Source: Pseudoroseicyclus tamaricis
GTDB taxonomy: Bacteria; Pseudomonadota; Alphaproteobacteria; Rhodobacterales; Rhodobacteraceae
Length of the DNA stretch: 64,000 nt
Assembly: GCF_012070395.1 (NCBI RefSeq)
Contig: NZ_JAAFYS010000001.1
Span: 1,280,001-1,344,000 of the forward strand
Direction: 5' to 3'
Positions 47,484 through 56,627 of the stretch are shown piece after piece. The translations under genes were made by a program, and so were the position numbers. Numbering within the stretch: position 1 is the first letter of the stretch; each line of letters starts with the position of its first letter. The notes beneath the pieces are model-generated. The model did not search any database, was not told the origin of the DNA, and saw nothing but the letters and a program-made list of their open reading frames with translations.

Positions 47484-47969
47484 ATGATCGACAAACGACT
47501 CCTCGACGAAGACGAGGTGATGCAGATCTGCTTCGTCACCCACGACGCCGAGGCCTCCGCCCGCTGGTTCGCCGACCTTACCGGCAAGGAGATGCCCCCC
47601 GAGGGCAGGGCGGCCGAACCCGAGGAGGCGCAGGCGATCTACAACGGCCAGCCGGCCCGCGTCGGCTGCACCATCCGCATGTTCGCCTTCGGCAACATCG
47701 ACGTGGAATTCCTGCAGCCCGGCCCCGAGAAGAGCGCCTGGCGCGACCTGCTGGAGGAGAAGGGCCCCGGCTGCCACCACATCGCCTTCCGCACGCGGAA
47801 CCTGACGAAGCGCAATGCCTATCTCGAGGAGAAGGGCCACCGCCTGCTCCAGCGCGGCGAGTTCGACGGCAGCCACGGCCGCTACGCCTATTACGACACG
47901 GTCAAGGACCTCGGCGTGATGGTCGAGCTTCTGGAGTTCGACAAGGACAAGGAGCCGCAGGGCTCATGA
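47484..47969 (+). CDS. VOC family protein
   Basis: A 161-residue vicinal oxygen chelate protein: 'VMQICFVTHDAEASARWFADLTGKEMP', 'DVEFLQPGPEKSAWRDLLEEKGPGCHHIAFRTRNLTK' and 'YYDTVKDLGVMVELLEF'. The pattern of His and Glu ligands resembles methylmalonyl-CoA epimerase/4-hydroxyphenylpyruvate dioxygenase-like members. Its stop overlaps the isomerase start. Probably an epimerase, isomerase or lyase acting on the imported sugar's derivative; function not established. Confidence 0.85.
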   Translation: MIDKRLLDEDEVMQICFVTHDAEASARWFADLTGKEMPPEGRAAEPEEAQAIYNGQPARVGCTIRMFAFGNIDVEFLQPGPEKSAWRDLLEEKGPGCHHIAFRTRNLTKRNAYLEEKGHRLLQRGEFDGSHGRYAYYDTVKDLGVMVELLEFDKDKEPQGS

Positions 47970-48739
47970 GCTATCCCCTGGCCTACCAGCTTTACTCCTC
48001 GCGCAACTTCCCCCCGCTGGGGGACCAGCTGCCAGAGCTTGCCGCCATGGGCTACGACGCCATCGAGCCATGGCTGCCGGCTTACGAGGCCGACCCGGCC
48101 GGTTTCGGCCGGCAGGTCCGGGCGGCGGGGATGCGGATCATCGGCTTTCACATGCCGCTGGACGGTCTGGCCGCCGATCCCGAGCGCTGGTGCGACATCG
48201 CCGAGGCGATGGAGGCCGAGGTGCTGATCCCGCCCTTCGTCCCGGCGGAGGAGCGCCAGCCGAAGCCCGAGTTCTGGCGCGGCGTGGGCGAGAGGCTGGC
48301 CCGCGGGGCGGAGGTGGCGGAACGGCGGGGCCTCACCGTCGCCTGGCACAACCACGACTTCGAATATGCACCCCTGCCGGACGGCACCCGCCCCATCGAG
48401 CACATCCTCGGCGTCTCCGATGCCGTGAAGTTCGAGATCGATTGCGGCTGGATCGTCCGCGGCGGCGCCGACCCGGCTGAGGAGCTGCGGCGCTACGCCG
48501 ACCGCATCGTCGCCATCCAGCTCAAGGACACCGCTGGCCCCGATGGCATGGGAACGGAGGATGGCTGGCGGGCCACCGGCGACGGGATCATCGACTGGGA
48601 GGCCCTCGTGCCGCTGATGAAGGAGACCGCCGCGACTCACGTCGTCGCCGAGCACGACAACCCCGCCGACTGGCGTGCCTTCGCCGCGCGCTCGGCGGAT
48701 CACATGCGCCGCCTCGGCCTCGCCGCCGGCGCCGCCTGA
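47966..48739 (+). CDS. Sugar phosphate isomerase/epimerase (AP endonuclease 2-like TIM barrel)
   Basis: A 257-residue TIM barrel: 'LAYQLYSSRNFPPLGDQLPELAAMGYDAIEPWLP', 'TVAWHNHDFEY', 'VKFEIDCGWIVRGGADPAEELRRYADRIVAIQLKD' and 'HVVAEHDNP', which carry the Glu/Asp/His metal ligands of xylose-isomerase-like enzymes (IolE/IolI/ketose epimerase group). ATGA overlap with the VOC gene. Likely acts on the sugar brought in by the upstream transporter. Confidence 0.88.
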   Translation: MSYPLAYQLYSSRNFPPLGDQLPELAAMGYDAIEPWLPAYEADPAGFGRQVRAAGMRIIGFHMPLDGLAADPERWCDIAEAMEAEVLIPPFVPAEERQPKPEFWRGVGERLARGAEVAERRGLTVAWHNHDFEYAPLPDGTRPIEHILGVSDAVKFEIDCGWIVRGGADPAEELRRYADRIVAIQLKDTAGPDGMGTEDGWRATGDGIIDWEALVPLMKETAATHVVAEHDNPADWRAFAARSADHMRRLGLAAGAA

Positions 48740-48754
48740 ACAGGAGCCGATCCG

Positions 48755-49303
48755 ATGGAGACCGAACGCCATACGTCGCGCCCGGAGGGGCACGTCCCCA
48801 ACAGCCGCTTTCCCCTGTTGATCCACCGCGGCGCCATTCCCGGCGGCGGGGCAGGGGCCGTGCGGGAGGTCTTTCGCCGCAACGGCTGGACGAACAACTG
48901 GGACTATCCGGGCATCTACGACTACGCCCATTACCACTCGACGACCCACGAGGCGCTGGGCGTCGCAGCGGGCTGGATCGAGCTGGAGCTCTCGGTCTCC
49001 GGCGGCATCCGCGTCAGGCTGGAGGTCGGCGATGTCGTGGTGATGCCGGCGGGGGTGTCTCACGCCATGGTCGGCGGCAGCGATGACGTGCTGTTCGTCG
49101 GCGGCTATCCCGAGGGCCGTGACTGGGACAACATGCGCGGCGACCGGCTCGACGATCTCGCCGCGCGGGAGGCCGCCAAGCGCATCATGATGCTGCCCAT
49201 CCCCGCCCGCGACCCGGTCACCGGCGCGGCGATGGACGACTGGATCGACGCGCCATCGAGCGTCGATGCCGATCTCAACGATTTCCGCGACGGGCTGGGG
49301 TGA
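48755..49303 (+). CDS. Cupin domain protein, YjlB-like
   Basis: A 182-residue cupin. Metal motif 1 is 'YAHYHSTTHEALGVAAG' (H-x-H-x(3)-H-E) and motif 2 is 'GDVVVMPAGVSHAMVGG', as in the uncharacterised YjlB group. It may be a sugar isomerase or oxygenase-like enzyme; the role in this operon is unknown. ATG 48755, 15 bp after the isomerase, follows AGGAGC. Confidence 0.85.
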   Translation: METERHTSRPEGHVPNSRFPLLIHRGAIPGGGAGAVREVFRRNGWTNNWDYPGIYDYAHYHSTTHEALGVAAGWIELELSVSGGIRVRLEVGDVVVMPAGVSHAMVGGSDDVLFVGGYPEGRDWDNMRGDRLDDLAAREAAKRIMMLPIPARDPVTGAAMDDWIDAPSSVDADLNDFRDGLG

Positions 49304-49356
49304 ACGACCGTCCGGCGGCCCGCGTTTTCGATCAACCCAAAAGACAGGAGGCCGCC

Positions 49357-49779
49357 ATGGCCCTGAAACTCAAGCAACTCGCGCATGTCTGCATCTTCGC
49401 CCGCGACGTCGAGGAGACACGCCGCTTCTACGAGGACGTGCTCGGCATGAAGACCGTCTTCAACTTCACCCGCGAGGGCCATCTCTTCGGCTTCTACCTC
49501 GATGCCGGTAACCGCACCTTCGTGGAGGTCTTCGAGAACGCCTCCGCGGAGTACAGCGGCAAGAACCAGATCAACCACCTGTGCCTCGAAGTCGAGGATC
49601 TGGAGGAGGCGGTCGCCCATATCCGCACGCAGGGCATCGAGCCGACCGCGCCGAAGAAGGGCGTCGACGAGACGTGGCAGGCGTGGATCGACGATCCGAA
49701 CGGCGTGAAGATCGAGCTCTTCCAGTACACCGACGCGAGCGTGCAGTTCACCGGCGGTGACGTCGAGGCCGACTGGTAG
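49357..49779 (+). CDS. VOC family protein (second in operon)
   Basis: A 140-residue glyoxalase-fold protein: 'LAHVCIFARDVEETRRFYEDVLGMKTVFNFTREGHLFGFYLDAGNRTFVEVFE', 'INHLCLEVEDLEEAVAHIRTQGIEP' and 'AWIDDPNGVKIELFQYT' give a canonical H/E...H/E metal pattern. Preceded by ACAGGAGG. It is dissimilar to the VOC protein at the start of this gene group, so not a recent duplicate. Last gene before a terminator. Confidence 0.88.
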   Translation: MALKLKQLAHVCIFARDVEETRRFYEDVLGMKTVFNFTREGHLFGFYLDAGNRTFVEVFENASAEYSGKNQINHLCLEVEDLEEAVAHIRTQGIEPTAPKKGVDETWQAWIDDPNGVKIELFQYTDASVQFTGGDVEADW

Positions 49780-49800
49780 GAGCCGTCCGCCACCGGAGGA

Positions 49801-49821
49801 GGCCCGCCTGGGACGCGGGCC
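49801..49821 (+). terminator. Terminator of sugar operon
   Basis: GGCCCGC-CTGGGAC-GCGGGCC followed by TTCTTCCCC, 21 bp after the last VOC gene. Confidence 0.8.
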
Positions 49822-49867
49822 TTCTTCCCCAAAGGCCCCGAGAGTCCCTCGGGGCGCCGGCTGCAGC

Positions 49868-50809
49868 CTAGAGCGACACCTCGTAGGGCAGGGGGCGCCC
49901 GTCGAAGTAGGCGGTGAGGTTGTCCAGCGTCATCTGCGCCATCGCCCCGCGCGCCTCCACCGTGCCCGAGGCATGGTGCGGGTAGCAGGTGACGTTCGGC
50001 AGGCCCGTCAGCGCCGCATCGGGCGTCGGCTCATCGTGGAATACGTCGAGCCCCGCCGCCCCGAGCGTGCCGTCCGTCAGCGCGGCGATCAGCGCCGCCT
50101 CGTCCACCACCGAGCCGCGCCCGACATTGACGAGGATGCCCTCCGGCCCCTGCGCCGCCATCACCTCGGCGCCGATCATGTGGCGTGTCGCGTCCCCGCC
50201 GGGCAGGCAGACGATCAGGTCGCCCGCCCACTTGGCCAGCTCCGTCAGGTCATCGAAATGGCGCCCCGGCGCGTCCGGCTTCTCGGTTCGTGAGAAATAG
50301 CCGATCTCCTTGCCAAAGCCCTCGGCCCGCCGCGCTACCGCGGCCCCGATCCGCCCCATCCCCGCGATGCCGAGCCGGCCGCCGGTGAAGCTGTGGAGCA
50401 GCGGGTAGGAGCCATCGGCCCAGTCGCCCGAGGTGACATGGGCATGGGCGCGAGGCAGATCGCGCCGAGCCGCCATCAGCAGCAGGATGGCAGTGTCGGC
50501 CACGTCATCCTCCAGCGCCGGGGAGACATTGCCCATGCGGATGCCCCGGCGCTTCAGGGCGGCGGTGTCGATGCGGTCATAGCCGGCCGAGGAGCAGGTG
50601 ACGAATTCGAGCTTCGGCAGCCGCTCCAGCAGCGCCTCGTCCACTGCCTTGCCGCCATCGGTGACGATCCCGCGGATACTCCCGCCGGCGTCATCGAGCA
50701 CAGCCTCCCGGTCGTCGGCGTCGAAGAGCCGGTGCACGGTGAAGCGGTCCTCCAGCTCCGCCTGCAGGTGAGGGGGCAGGGAGGTGAGGCAAAGGATGTC
50801 GGCCGTCAT
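49868..50809 (-). CDS. 2-hydroxyacid dehydrogenase (GhrB/hydroxypyruvate reductase-like)
   Basis: A 313-residue D-2-hydroxyacid dehydrogenase: 'LEFVTCSSAGYDRIDTAALKRRGIRMGNVSPALEDDVADTAILLL', Rossmann 'LGIAGMGRIGAAVARRAEGFGKEIGYFSR', 'VNVGRGSVVDEAAL' (Arg), 'DVFHDEPTP' (Glu) and 'CYPHHASGTVE' (His). The second 'HH' matches glyoxylate/hydroxypyruvate reductases. Convergent with the sugar operon and preceded by AAGGAATG. Independent gene. Confidence 0.9.
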   Translation of the reverse strand: MTADILCLTSLPPHLQAELEDRFTVHRLFDADDREAVLDDAGGSIRGIVTDGGKAVDEALLERLPKLEFVTCSSAGYDRIDTAALKRRGIRMGNVSPALEDDVADTAILLLMAARRDLPRAHAHVTSGDWADGSYPLLHSFTGGRLGIAGMGRIGAAVARRAEGFGKEIGYFSRTEKPDAPGRHFDDLTELAKWAGDLIVCLPGGDATRHMIGAEVMAAQGPEGILVNVGRGSVVDEAALIAALTDGTLGAAGLDVFHDEPTPDAALTGLPNVTCYPHHASGTVEARGAMAQMTLDNLTAYFDGRPLPYEVSL

Positions 50810-51284
50810 GTCATTCCTTCTCGGACGAAGCGGCGCTCAGGCGGCGCCGGGAATGCCCTCTGTATGGCAGGTCTGCCGCCCGGCCGTAACGCCGGTTGTC
50901 GCGACGATCGCCCGATGTGTTCAAGCCGCCCAAGGGCGTGGCGGCGTCGAGCCAAGGATAGGCCGGATGACCGGTCCCTGCCACCAGCCTCTCCGCCGTG
51001 CCGGTGCCTGACCCCGATCTGGAACGGGCCAGCGCGGGGGAGGCTCGGGAGTGCTCGCCGCAACAGAGTCGGCCTCTCTGGACGGCGCGACAGGCCCTCC
51101 CCGAGACCCCGGTGCGCCCGCCCTGGCACCAGCGGATTCACACTGCCTAAAAGTGAGCCTAATCGCCCGATTTTGCCTCTTTGATACTCAAAGTCGCGCC
51201 CCTCCCTCCCGCCTCGCCTTGACCGCGCGCGGCGGGAGGCGTGGCGTCTAGCTCCGACGGAACGATCTGCTGCAGGACGAATTC
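50810..51284. other. Gap without recognisable gene
   Basis: 475 bp between the leftward dehydrogenase and the rightward SDR operon. Frames here (for example 50806-51141 minus) are Arg/Pro/Gly-rich and lack family features. It should contain the promoter of the SDR-nucleoside operon; no clear regulatory palindrome is seen. Confidence 0.45.
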
Positions 51285-52109
51285 ATGGGCGAATACAAGA
51301 CACTCCGATCCGACCACCGACTGGCGGAGCGGGCCGCGCCCGTTCCCCGGCGTCACTCCGGACGGGCCCTGCTGGTCACCGGCGGCGCCAGCGGCATCGG
51401 GCGCGCCGTGGCCGAGAGACTGATCGCCGAGGGCGCCAGCGTGATGATCGCCGATCTGCCGTCCGACCGCCTGACCGGCACCGCCGAGGAGATCGGCGCG
51501 CATTCCGTCGCCTGTGATGTGGCTGACCCCGAGGCCATCGCCGCCGCCATGGCCGAGGTCGCCGCCAGGCTCGGCCCCCTCGACGGCCTCGTGAACTGCG
51601 CCGCCATCGTGCGCCATTCCGACCCGCTGGCGATCCCGCGCGAGGACTGGGAGCTGCAGTACAAGGTCAACGTCTTCGGCGCCTACGAGATGGCCGTCGC
51701 CGCCGCCAAGATGATGATCGACGCCGGCAAGCCCGGCGCCATCGTCACCCTCGCCTCCGAGGCGGGCAAGAAGGGCCATCTCGACAGCCTCGCCTATTCC
51801 AGCTCCAAGGCCGCCGTCATCTCGTGGACGCGCATCCTCGCCGCCCGGCTGGCGCCGCATGACATCAACGTCAATTGCGTCTGCCCCGGCGGGGTCGCGA
51901 CGCCGATGCTGCGGCAGGTGGCGGAGGATTACAGCAAGGTCACGGGTGAGGACCCCGAGGCCGTCTTCTCGCAGATGACCATGCCCCAGCTCGGCCGCCA
52001 CATCGCGCCCGCCGAGGTGGCCGCCGTCATCTCGTTCCTGCTGACGGACGACGCCATGCTCGTGCGCGGGCAGGCCATCAACGCCGATGCCGGCGATACG
52101 CCCTATTGA
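51285..52109 (+). CDS. Short-chain dehydrogenase/reductase
   Basis: A 274-residue SDR with NAD(P) motif 'TGGASGIGRAV' (about residues 32-42), 'CDVAD', 'NCAA' and a catalytic 'YSSSK' (Y-x-x-x-K) plus upstream Ser in 'LASEAGKK'. The first ~27 residues are an extra basic leader before the Rossmann start. It is 34 bp upstream of the BMP-type binding protein and likely co-transcribed, suggesting it acts on the compound released by the nucleoside hydrolase, for example a sugar or polyol, but this is inference. Confidence 0.88.
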   Translation: MGEYKTLRSDHRLAERAAPVPRRHSGRALLVTGGASGIGRAVAERLIAEGASVMIADLPSDRLTGTAEEIGAHSVACDVADPEAIAAAMAEVAARLGPLDGLVNCAAIVRHSDPLAIPREDWELQYKVNVFGAYEMAVAAAKMMIDAGKPGAIVTLASEAGKKGHLDSLAYSSSKAAVISWTRILAARLAPHDINVNCVCPGGVATPMLRQVAEDYSKVTGEDPEAVFSQMTMPQLGRHIAPAEVAAVISFLLTDDAMLVRGQAINADAGDTPY

Positions 52110-52143
52110 CCCCCTCAAAGGCCCACTCACAAGGATACCCCTG

Positions 52144-53145
52144 ATGAAATTCCCCCTCGCTGCCGCCTCCCTCCTCGCCCTCTCCGCGCCCGTCTCCGCG
52201 CAGGAGTACCAGTCGATCATCTACGTCTCGCCCAACCCGGTAGGCATCAACGACTTCCTGCAGCTCGGCGCCGACGGCACGATGCGCATCGCCGAGGAGA
52301 TGGGGCTCGACGCCAAGATATTCGAAAGCTCCGACCCCACGGTGAAGCTGCAGAACCTCGAGGCCGCCGCGCAGGAGGCCGACATCGTCGTCGCCATCAC
52401 CTTCGAGTTCGACGAGATCCTCGCCGACGTGGCGCGTGACTATCCCGAGACGCAGTTCCTGCAGGTCGACAGCTGCACGCCCGATGCGCCCGAGAACGTG
52501 CATTGCTCGGTCTTCCGCGAATACGAGACGGCCTTCCTTGCCGGCGCCGTCGCGGCGCTGACCTCCGAGACGGGCACGATCGGCGCCATCGGCGCGCTCG
52601 ATATCCCCTTCATCCACCGCTACACCGACGCTTTCATCGCCGGCGCCGAGCATGTGATGCCCGAGATCGAGGTGGCGCCGACGCTCTGGATCGGCGGCGA
52701 CAATCCCTTCGCCGATCCCGCGCGCGGCCAGCAGCGGGCCACGATCATGGCTTCGGGCGGCGCCGACCGCATCCTGACGGCGGCCTCGGGCACCAATGGC
52801 GGTGTCTTCCGCGCGCTGGAGGATTTCCCGGGCGCGGCGGGCTTCGGGGTGGATATCAACCAGTGCCTGCAGGCCCCGGGCGTGGTGATGGATAACATCG
52901 AGAAGAACACCGACATCGTCGTCGAAATGGGCGTGCGCGGCATCATCGAGGGCACCCAGCCCGCCATCGTGGCGCTGGGCCTTGCCGACGAGGGCATGAC
53001 GCTGACCAGCCTCAAGCCCGGCGTCGAGGACAGCGAGTGCCTCATCGCGAATTACCCTGAGGTGATCGAGCAGGTCGCCGCCCTTCGCGACCAGATCGTG
53101 GCGGGCGAGCTGGAGGTCGCCGACCCGATGCAGATGGCCGAGTAA
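52144..53145 (+). CDS. BMP-family ABC transporter substrate-binding protein
   Basis: A 333-residue binding protein with signal peptide 'MKFPLAAASLLALSAPVSAQEY'. The Bmp/PnrA/Med pattern is seen: 'GINDFLQLGADGTMRIAEEMG', 'FEFDEILADVARDYPETQFLQVDS', 'FREYETAFLAGAVAALTSETGTIGAIGALDIPFIHRYTDAFIAGAEHV' and 'GTNGGVFRALEDF'. These proteins bind purine nucleosides or related ligands. It has two Cys in 'DSCTPDAPENVHCSVF' that could form a disulphide. Followed by ATPase, two permeases and a nucleoside hydrolase. Confidence 0.92.
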   Translation: MKFPLAAASLLALSAPVSAQEYQSIIYVSPNPVGINDFLQLGADGTMRIAEEMGLDAKIFESSDPTVKLQNLEAAAQEADIVVAITFEFDEILADVARDYPETQFLQVDSCTPDAPENVHCSVFREYETAFLAGAVAALTSETGTIGAIGALDIPFIHRYTDAFIAGAEHVMPEIEVAPTLWIGGDNPFADPARGQQRATIMASGGADRILTAASGTNGGVFRALEDFPGAAGFGVDINQCLQAPGVVMDNIEKNTDIVVEMGVRGIIEGTQPAIVALGLADEGMTLTSLKPGVEDSECLIANYPEVIEQVAALRDQIVAGELEVADPMQMAE

Positions 53146-53151
53146 GCCGGA

Positions 53152-54663
53152 ATGCAATGGGAGCTCGAGACCATCGGCGTGACCAAGCGCTTCGGCCCGG
53201 TCACGGCCAACGAGGGCGTGGACCTGCGCGTGAAGAAAGGCGAGGTCCATGCCGTAATGGGAGAGAACGGCGCGGGGAAATCCACCTTGATGTCGATGCT
53301 CTACGGGCTCCTCCAGCCGGATGACGGCGAAATCCTCATCGCGGGGCGGCAGGTGCATTTCACCTCCGCCCTCGATGCCATCGGCCACGGGCTCGGCATG
53401 GTCCACCAGGCGTTCCAGCTCTTCGAGGAGCTGACGGTCTGGGAGAACATCGTCATGGGCGCCGAGCCCGCGCGCCGCGGCTTTCTCGACCGGCGCCGCG
53501 CCATCGCCTCTGTCGCTGGGCTGGCCGAACGCTATGACCTGAAGGTCGACGTGACACAGCGGGTGCGCGATCTTTCCGTCGGCATCCGCCAGCGGGTGGA
53601 GATCCTCAAGGCGCTCTACCGCGACGCGCAGATCCTCATCCTCGACGAGCCGACGGCCGTGCTCACCCCGCAGGAGCGCGACGGGCTGTTCGCCGTGATC
53701 CGCGCGCTGAGGGATGACGGCCGCACCATCCTCTTCGTCACCCACAAGCTGCACGAGGTGATGGAGATCACCGACAGCGTCACCGTCCTGCGGCAGGGCC
53801 GCGTGACCGAGCGGATGGCGACGAAGGAGAGCACGCCCGAGGCGATCATCACCGCCATGACCGGCCGCTCGGTCAGCCTCGACGTGGCCAAGGGCCCGGC
53901 GACACCCGGCGAGATTGTGCTGCAGGTCGCGGGCCTCACTGTGGGGCAGGGGCCGAAGCCCGCCGTTGCCGATGTCTCCATCACCGTAAGGGCCGGCGAG
54001 ATCGTCGGCATCGCCGGGGTGGCGGGCAACGGGCAGAGCGAGCTGATCGAGGCCATCGCGGGCCTCCGCCCCGGGTCTGGCCGAGTCACGCTGAAGGGCA
54101 GGGACATCGCCTCCCTCCGCGTGGCCGAGCGCCGCGAGGCCGGCCTTGCCTATATCCCCGAGGATCGCGCGGCCACCGGCACCGCTGCCGGCGCCACCGC
54201 GGCCGAGACGCTGCTGATGGGCCGGCAGGGCGACGCGGCGCTGTCGCGCGGCGGGCTCCTGAACCTCCCAGCCATCTCCGAGCGGGCCCGGCGGCTGATC
54301 GCGCAGAACGACATTCGCATCTCCTCCGAGCGGGCGAAGGTGGGCACCCTTTCCGGCGGCAACCTGCAGAAGGTCGTCATCGCCCGCGAGCTCGATCACG
54401 AGGCGCCGCTGCTCATCGCCGAGCAGCCCACGCGCGGCGTCGACGTGGGCGCCATCGAGGCGATCCACGCCCGCATCGTGGCGGAGCGGGATGCCGGGCG
54501 CGCCGTGCTGCTCGTCTCCGCCGAGATGTCGGAGGTCCTTGGCCTCTCCGACCGCATCCTCGTGATGTACGAGGGCCGCATCCTGGCCGAGCTTCCGGCC
54601 AGCGAGGCGACCGAGGCGCAGCTCGGCCTGCTCATGGCCGGCCGCACGGGCGAGGCCGCGTGA
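53152..54663 (+). CDS. Nucleoside/sugar ABC transporter ATP-binding protein (double ATPase)
   Basis: A 503-residue protein with two ABC domains. The first has '[17 protein letters not shown]', '[20 protein letters not shown]', '[33 protein letters not shown]'. The second has '[17 protein letters not shown]', '[40 protein letters not shown]', with the degenerate second nucleotide site usual for YufO/RbsA-type proteins. Start 6 bp after the binding protein; stop overlaps the permease start. Confidence 0.94.
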   Translation: MQWELETIGVTKRFGPVTANEGVDLRVKKGEVHAVMGENGAGKSTLMSMLYGLLQPDDGEILIAGRQVHFTSALDAIGHGLGMVHQAFQLFEELTVWENIVMGAEPARRGFLDRRRAIASVAGLAERYDLKVDVTQRVRDLSVGIRQRVEILKALYRDAQILILDEPTAVLTPQERDGLFAVIRALRDDGRTILFVTHKLHEVMEITDSVTVLRQGRVTERMATKESTPEAIITAMTGRSVSLDVAKGPATPGEIVLQVAGLTVGQGPKPAVADVSITVRAGEIVGIAGVAGNGQSELIEAIAGLRPGSGRVTLKGRDIASLRVAERREAGLAYIPEDRAATGTAAGATAAETLLMGRQGDAALSRGGLLNLPAISERARRLIAQNDIRISSERAKVGTLSGGNLQKVVIARELDHEAPLLIAEQPTRGVDVGAIEAIHARIVAERDAGRAVLLVSAEMSEVLGLSDRILVMYEGRILAELPASEATEAQLGLLMAGRTGEAA

Positions 54664-55703
54664 TGGAGCGCCTGAAGTCCCTCCGCCCCGGCCCCGTGCC
54701 GCTTGCAATCCTCTCCGGCCTCGTCATCGGGGCGCTGATGCTGCTCGTCTCGGGCGACAATCCCCTCGTCGCCTACCGCGAGATCGTCGAGGGCGCCTTT
54801 GCGCCCCGCAACTGGCGCAACACCTTGAGCTGGGCGATCCCGCTCGTCGGCATGTCGCTCGCCGCCGCCATTCCGTTGCGGGGCGGCATGGTGAACCTCG
54901 GGGGCGACGGGCAGATCGTCATCGGCGGCTTCGTCGCCGCCGTGGTGCCCATCTATCTCGCCGATGCCGTGCCGCTGCCGGGGTTCCTTCTCGCCGCCAT
55001 CGCCATCCTCTGCGCCATGCTCGCCTCCGGCCTCTGGGCCGCGCTGGCGGCACTGGGAGAGACGCGGCTCGGCATCCCGATGCTGATCTCCTCGCTGCTT
55101 CTCAGCTACCCCGCCATCGGCCTCACCTCCTGGGCGACGGGCTTTCCCCTCCGCGACACCTCTACCGGCCTCACCCAGACGCGCCCCGTGCCGCCGGGCG
55201 CCGAACTGCCGGAGCTCTTCGGGCCGGTGACCATGGGCCTCGTCCTGTTGACGATCGTCGTCGCCGCGGTGATCTATGTCGACCGGCGCACCGTGCCAGG
55301 CTACGAGCTGCGGATGCGCGGGCTCAACCGGCGGTTCGCCGAATACGGCGGCGTGCGGACCGAGCGGCAGGCGCTGGGCGCGATGTTCGCCAGCGGCGCC
55401 ATCGCCGGGCTCGTCGGCGCCATCGTGGTGCTGGAGGTGCATCACCGCTTCCAGAACGGCGCGCTCGTCTCGCCAAGCTACACCTGGTCGGGGCTGATGG
55501 CGGCGCTGCTGGCCGGCGGCAACCCGGCGCGGGCGGTGCTCGCGGGCTTCTTCTTCGCCGCGCTGCAAACGGGCGGCTTCGCCATGCAGCGCGAGATCCA
55601 GGTGCCGCGCGTGCTGTCGATGGTGCTGCAGGCGATCATCATCCTCTTCGTCTCGCTGCGCTACGGGGTGGGAGGCGGCCGGGGGCCGAAGGACCGGCCA
55701 TGA
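54663..55703 (+). CDS. ABC transporter permease (YufP/RbsC-like)
   Basis: A 346-residue permease: '[24 protein letters not shown]', '[33 protein letters not shown]', '[51 protein letters not shown]' and 'LRYGVGG' are typical of the branched-chain/nucleoside permease group. Overlaps the ATPase stop (TGATG); its own stop overlaps the next permease start. Confidence 0.92.
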   Translation: MERLKSLRPGPVPLAILSGLVIGALMLLVSGDNPLVAYREIVEGAFAPRNWRNTLSWAIPLVGMSLAAAIPLRGGMVNLGGDGQIVIGGFVAAVVPIYLADAVPLPGFLLAAIAILCAMLASGLWAALAALGETRLGIPMLISSLLLSYPAIGLTSWATGFPLRDTSTGLTQTRPVPPGAELPELFGPVTMGLVLLTIVVAAVIYVDRRTVPGYELRMRGLNRRFAEYGGVRTERQALGAMFASGAIAGLVGAIVVLEVHHRFQNGALVSPSYTWSGLMAALLAGGNPARAVLAGFFFAALQTGGFAMQREIQVPRVLSMVLQAIIILFVSLRYGVGGGRGPKDRP

Positions 55704-56605
55704 ACATGCTCAACGCCTACACGGTCAACGCCACCATCGGCGGCATGACCCCCATCCTGCTCGCCGCGCTCGCCGGCGTGCTCTGCGGGCGGGTCGCCGT
55801 CTTCAACATCGCGCTGGAGGGCAAGATCCTCATCGGCGCCTTCTTCGCGATCGTCGGCAGCTATTTCACCGGCTCCGCCCTTGGCGGCGTTCTCTGCGGT
55901 GTGCTGGCGACGATGCTGTTCTCGACGATCCTCGCCTATGGCGTCACGCGGTTTCGCGGTGACAGCATTGTCCTGTGCATCGGGATGAACCTGCTTGCCT
56001 CGGGCCTCACCGCCTATCTGCTCCGCCAGATCTTCGGGCAGGCGGGCGTCTTCTCCGACCCTGCCATCGCCGAGGTCGACCGCATCGTCATCCCCGCGAT
56101 CAACACCATCCCCTGGCTCGGCTGGATCTTCTCGCGGCAGACGCCGATCACCTATCTGTCGTGGCTGCTCGTCATCGTGGTGGCAATCGTGCTCTTCCGC
56201 ACGCCCCTTGGCCTTCGGATGCGCGGCATCGGGCAGAACCCCGAGGCCGCCACCACACTCGGCATAGACGTTGGCCGCACCCGGCGGTGGACGGTGATTG
56301 CCGCGGGCGCGCTTTGCGGGCTGGCCGGGGCGCAGCTCTCCATTGGCACGGTGGGCATCTTCGCCGAGGGCATGAGCGCCGGGCGCGGCTGGATCGCCGT
56401 CGTCGCCGTCATGCTGGCGCGCGACAACCCCATCTGGGCCGCCGCCGTCTGCCTGCTCTTCGCCATCGCCGACACCTTCTCGGTGCAGCTTCAGGCGCAG
56501 GGCCTGCCCAACCAGCTGACCGACGCGGTGCCCTACGTGATCACCCTCGTCGCCCTCGTCATCGGCGCCCTGCGGGGGCGCCGCCGGCGGATGGCCCCCG
56601 TATAG
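55700..56605 (+). CDS. ABC transporter permease (YufQ/NupQ-like)
   Basis: A 301-residue permease: '[58 protein letters not shown]', '[32 protein letters not shown]', '[51 protein letters not shown]'. The '[15 protein letters not shown]' loop is the permease signature. Pairs with the preceding permease as a heterodimer. Confidence 0.93.
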   Translation: MNMLNAYTVNATIGGMTPILLAALAGVLCGRVAVFNIALEGKILIGAFFAIVGSYFTGSALGGVLCGVLATMLFSTILAYGVTRFRGDSIVLCIGMNLLASGLTAYLLRQIFGQAGVFSDPAIAEVDRIVIPAINTIPWLGWIFSRQTPITYLSWLLVIVVAIVLFRTPLGLRMRGIGQNPEAATTLGIDVGRTRRWTVIAAGALCGLAGAQLSIGTVGIFAEGMSAGRGWIAVVAVMLARDNPIWAAAVCLLFAIADTFSVQLQAQGLPNQLTDAVPYVITLVALVIGALRGRRRRMAPV

Positions 56606-56627
56606 CCCTCGTTCAAGAAGAAGACCC

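Noticed and set aside
52078-54708. 876-residue open frame opposite the BMP and ATPase genes
   Set aside because: Shadow of two recognised genes; His/Asp/Gly-rich low-complexity text.
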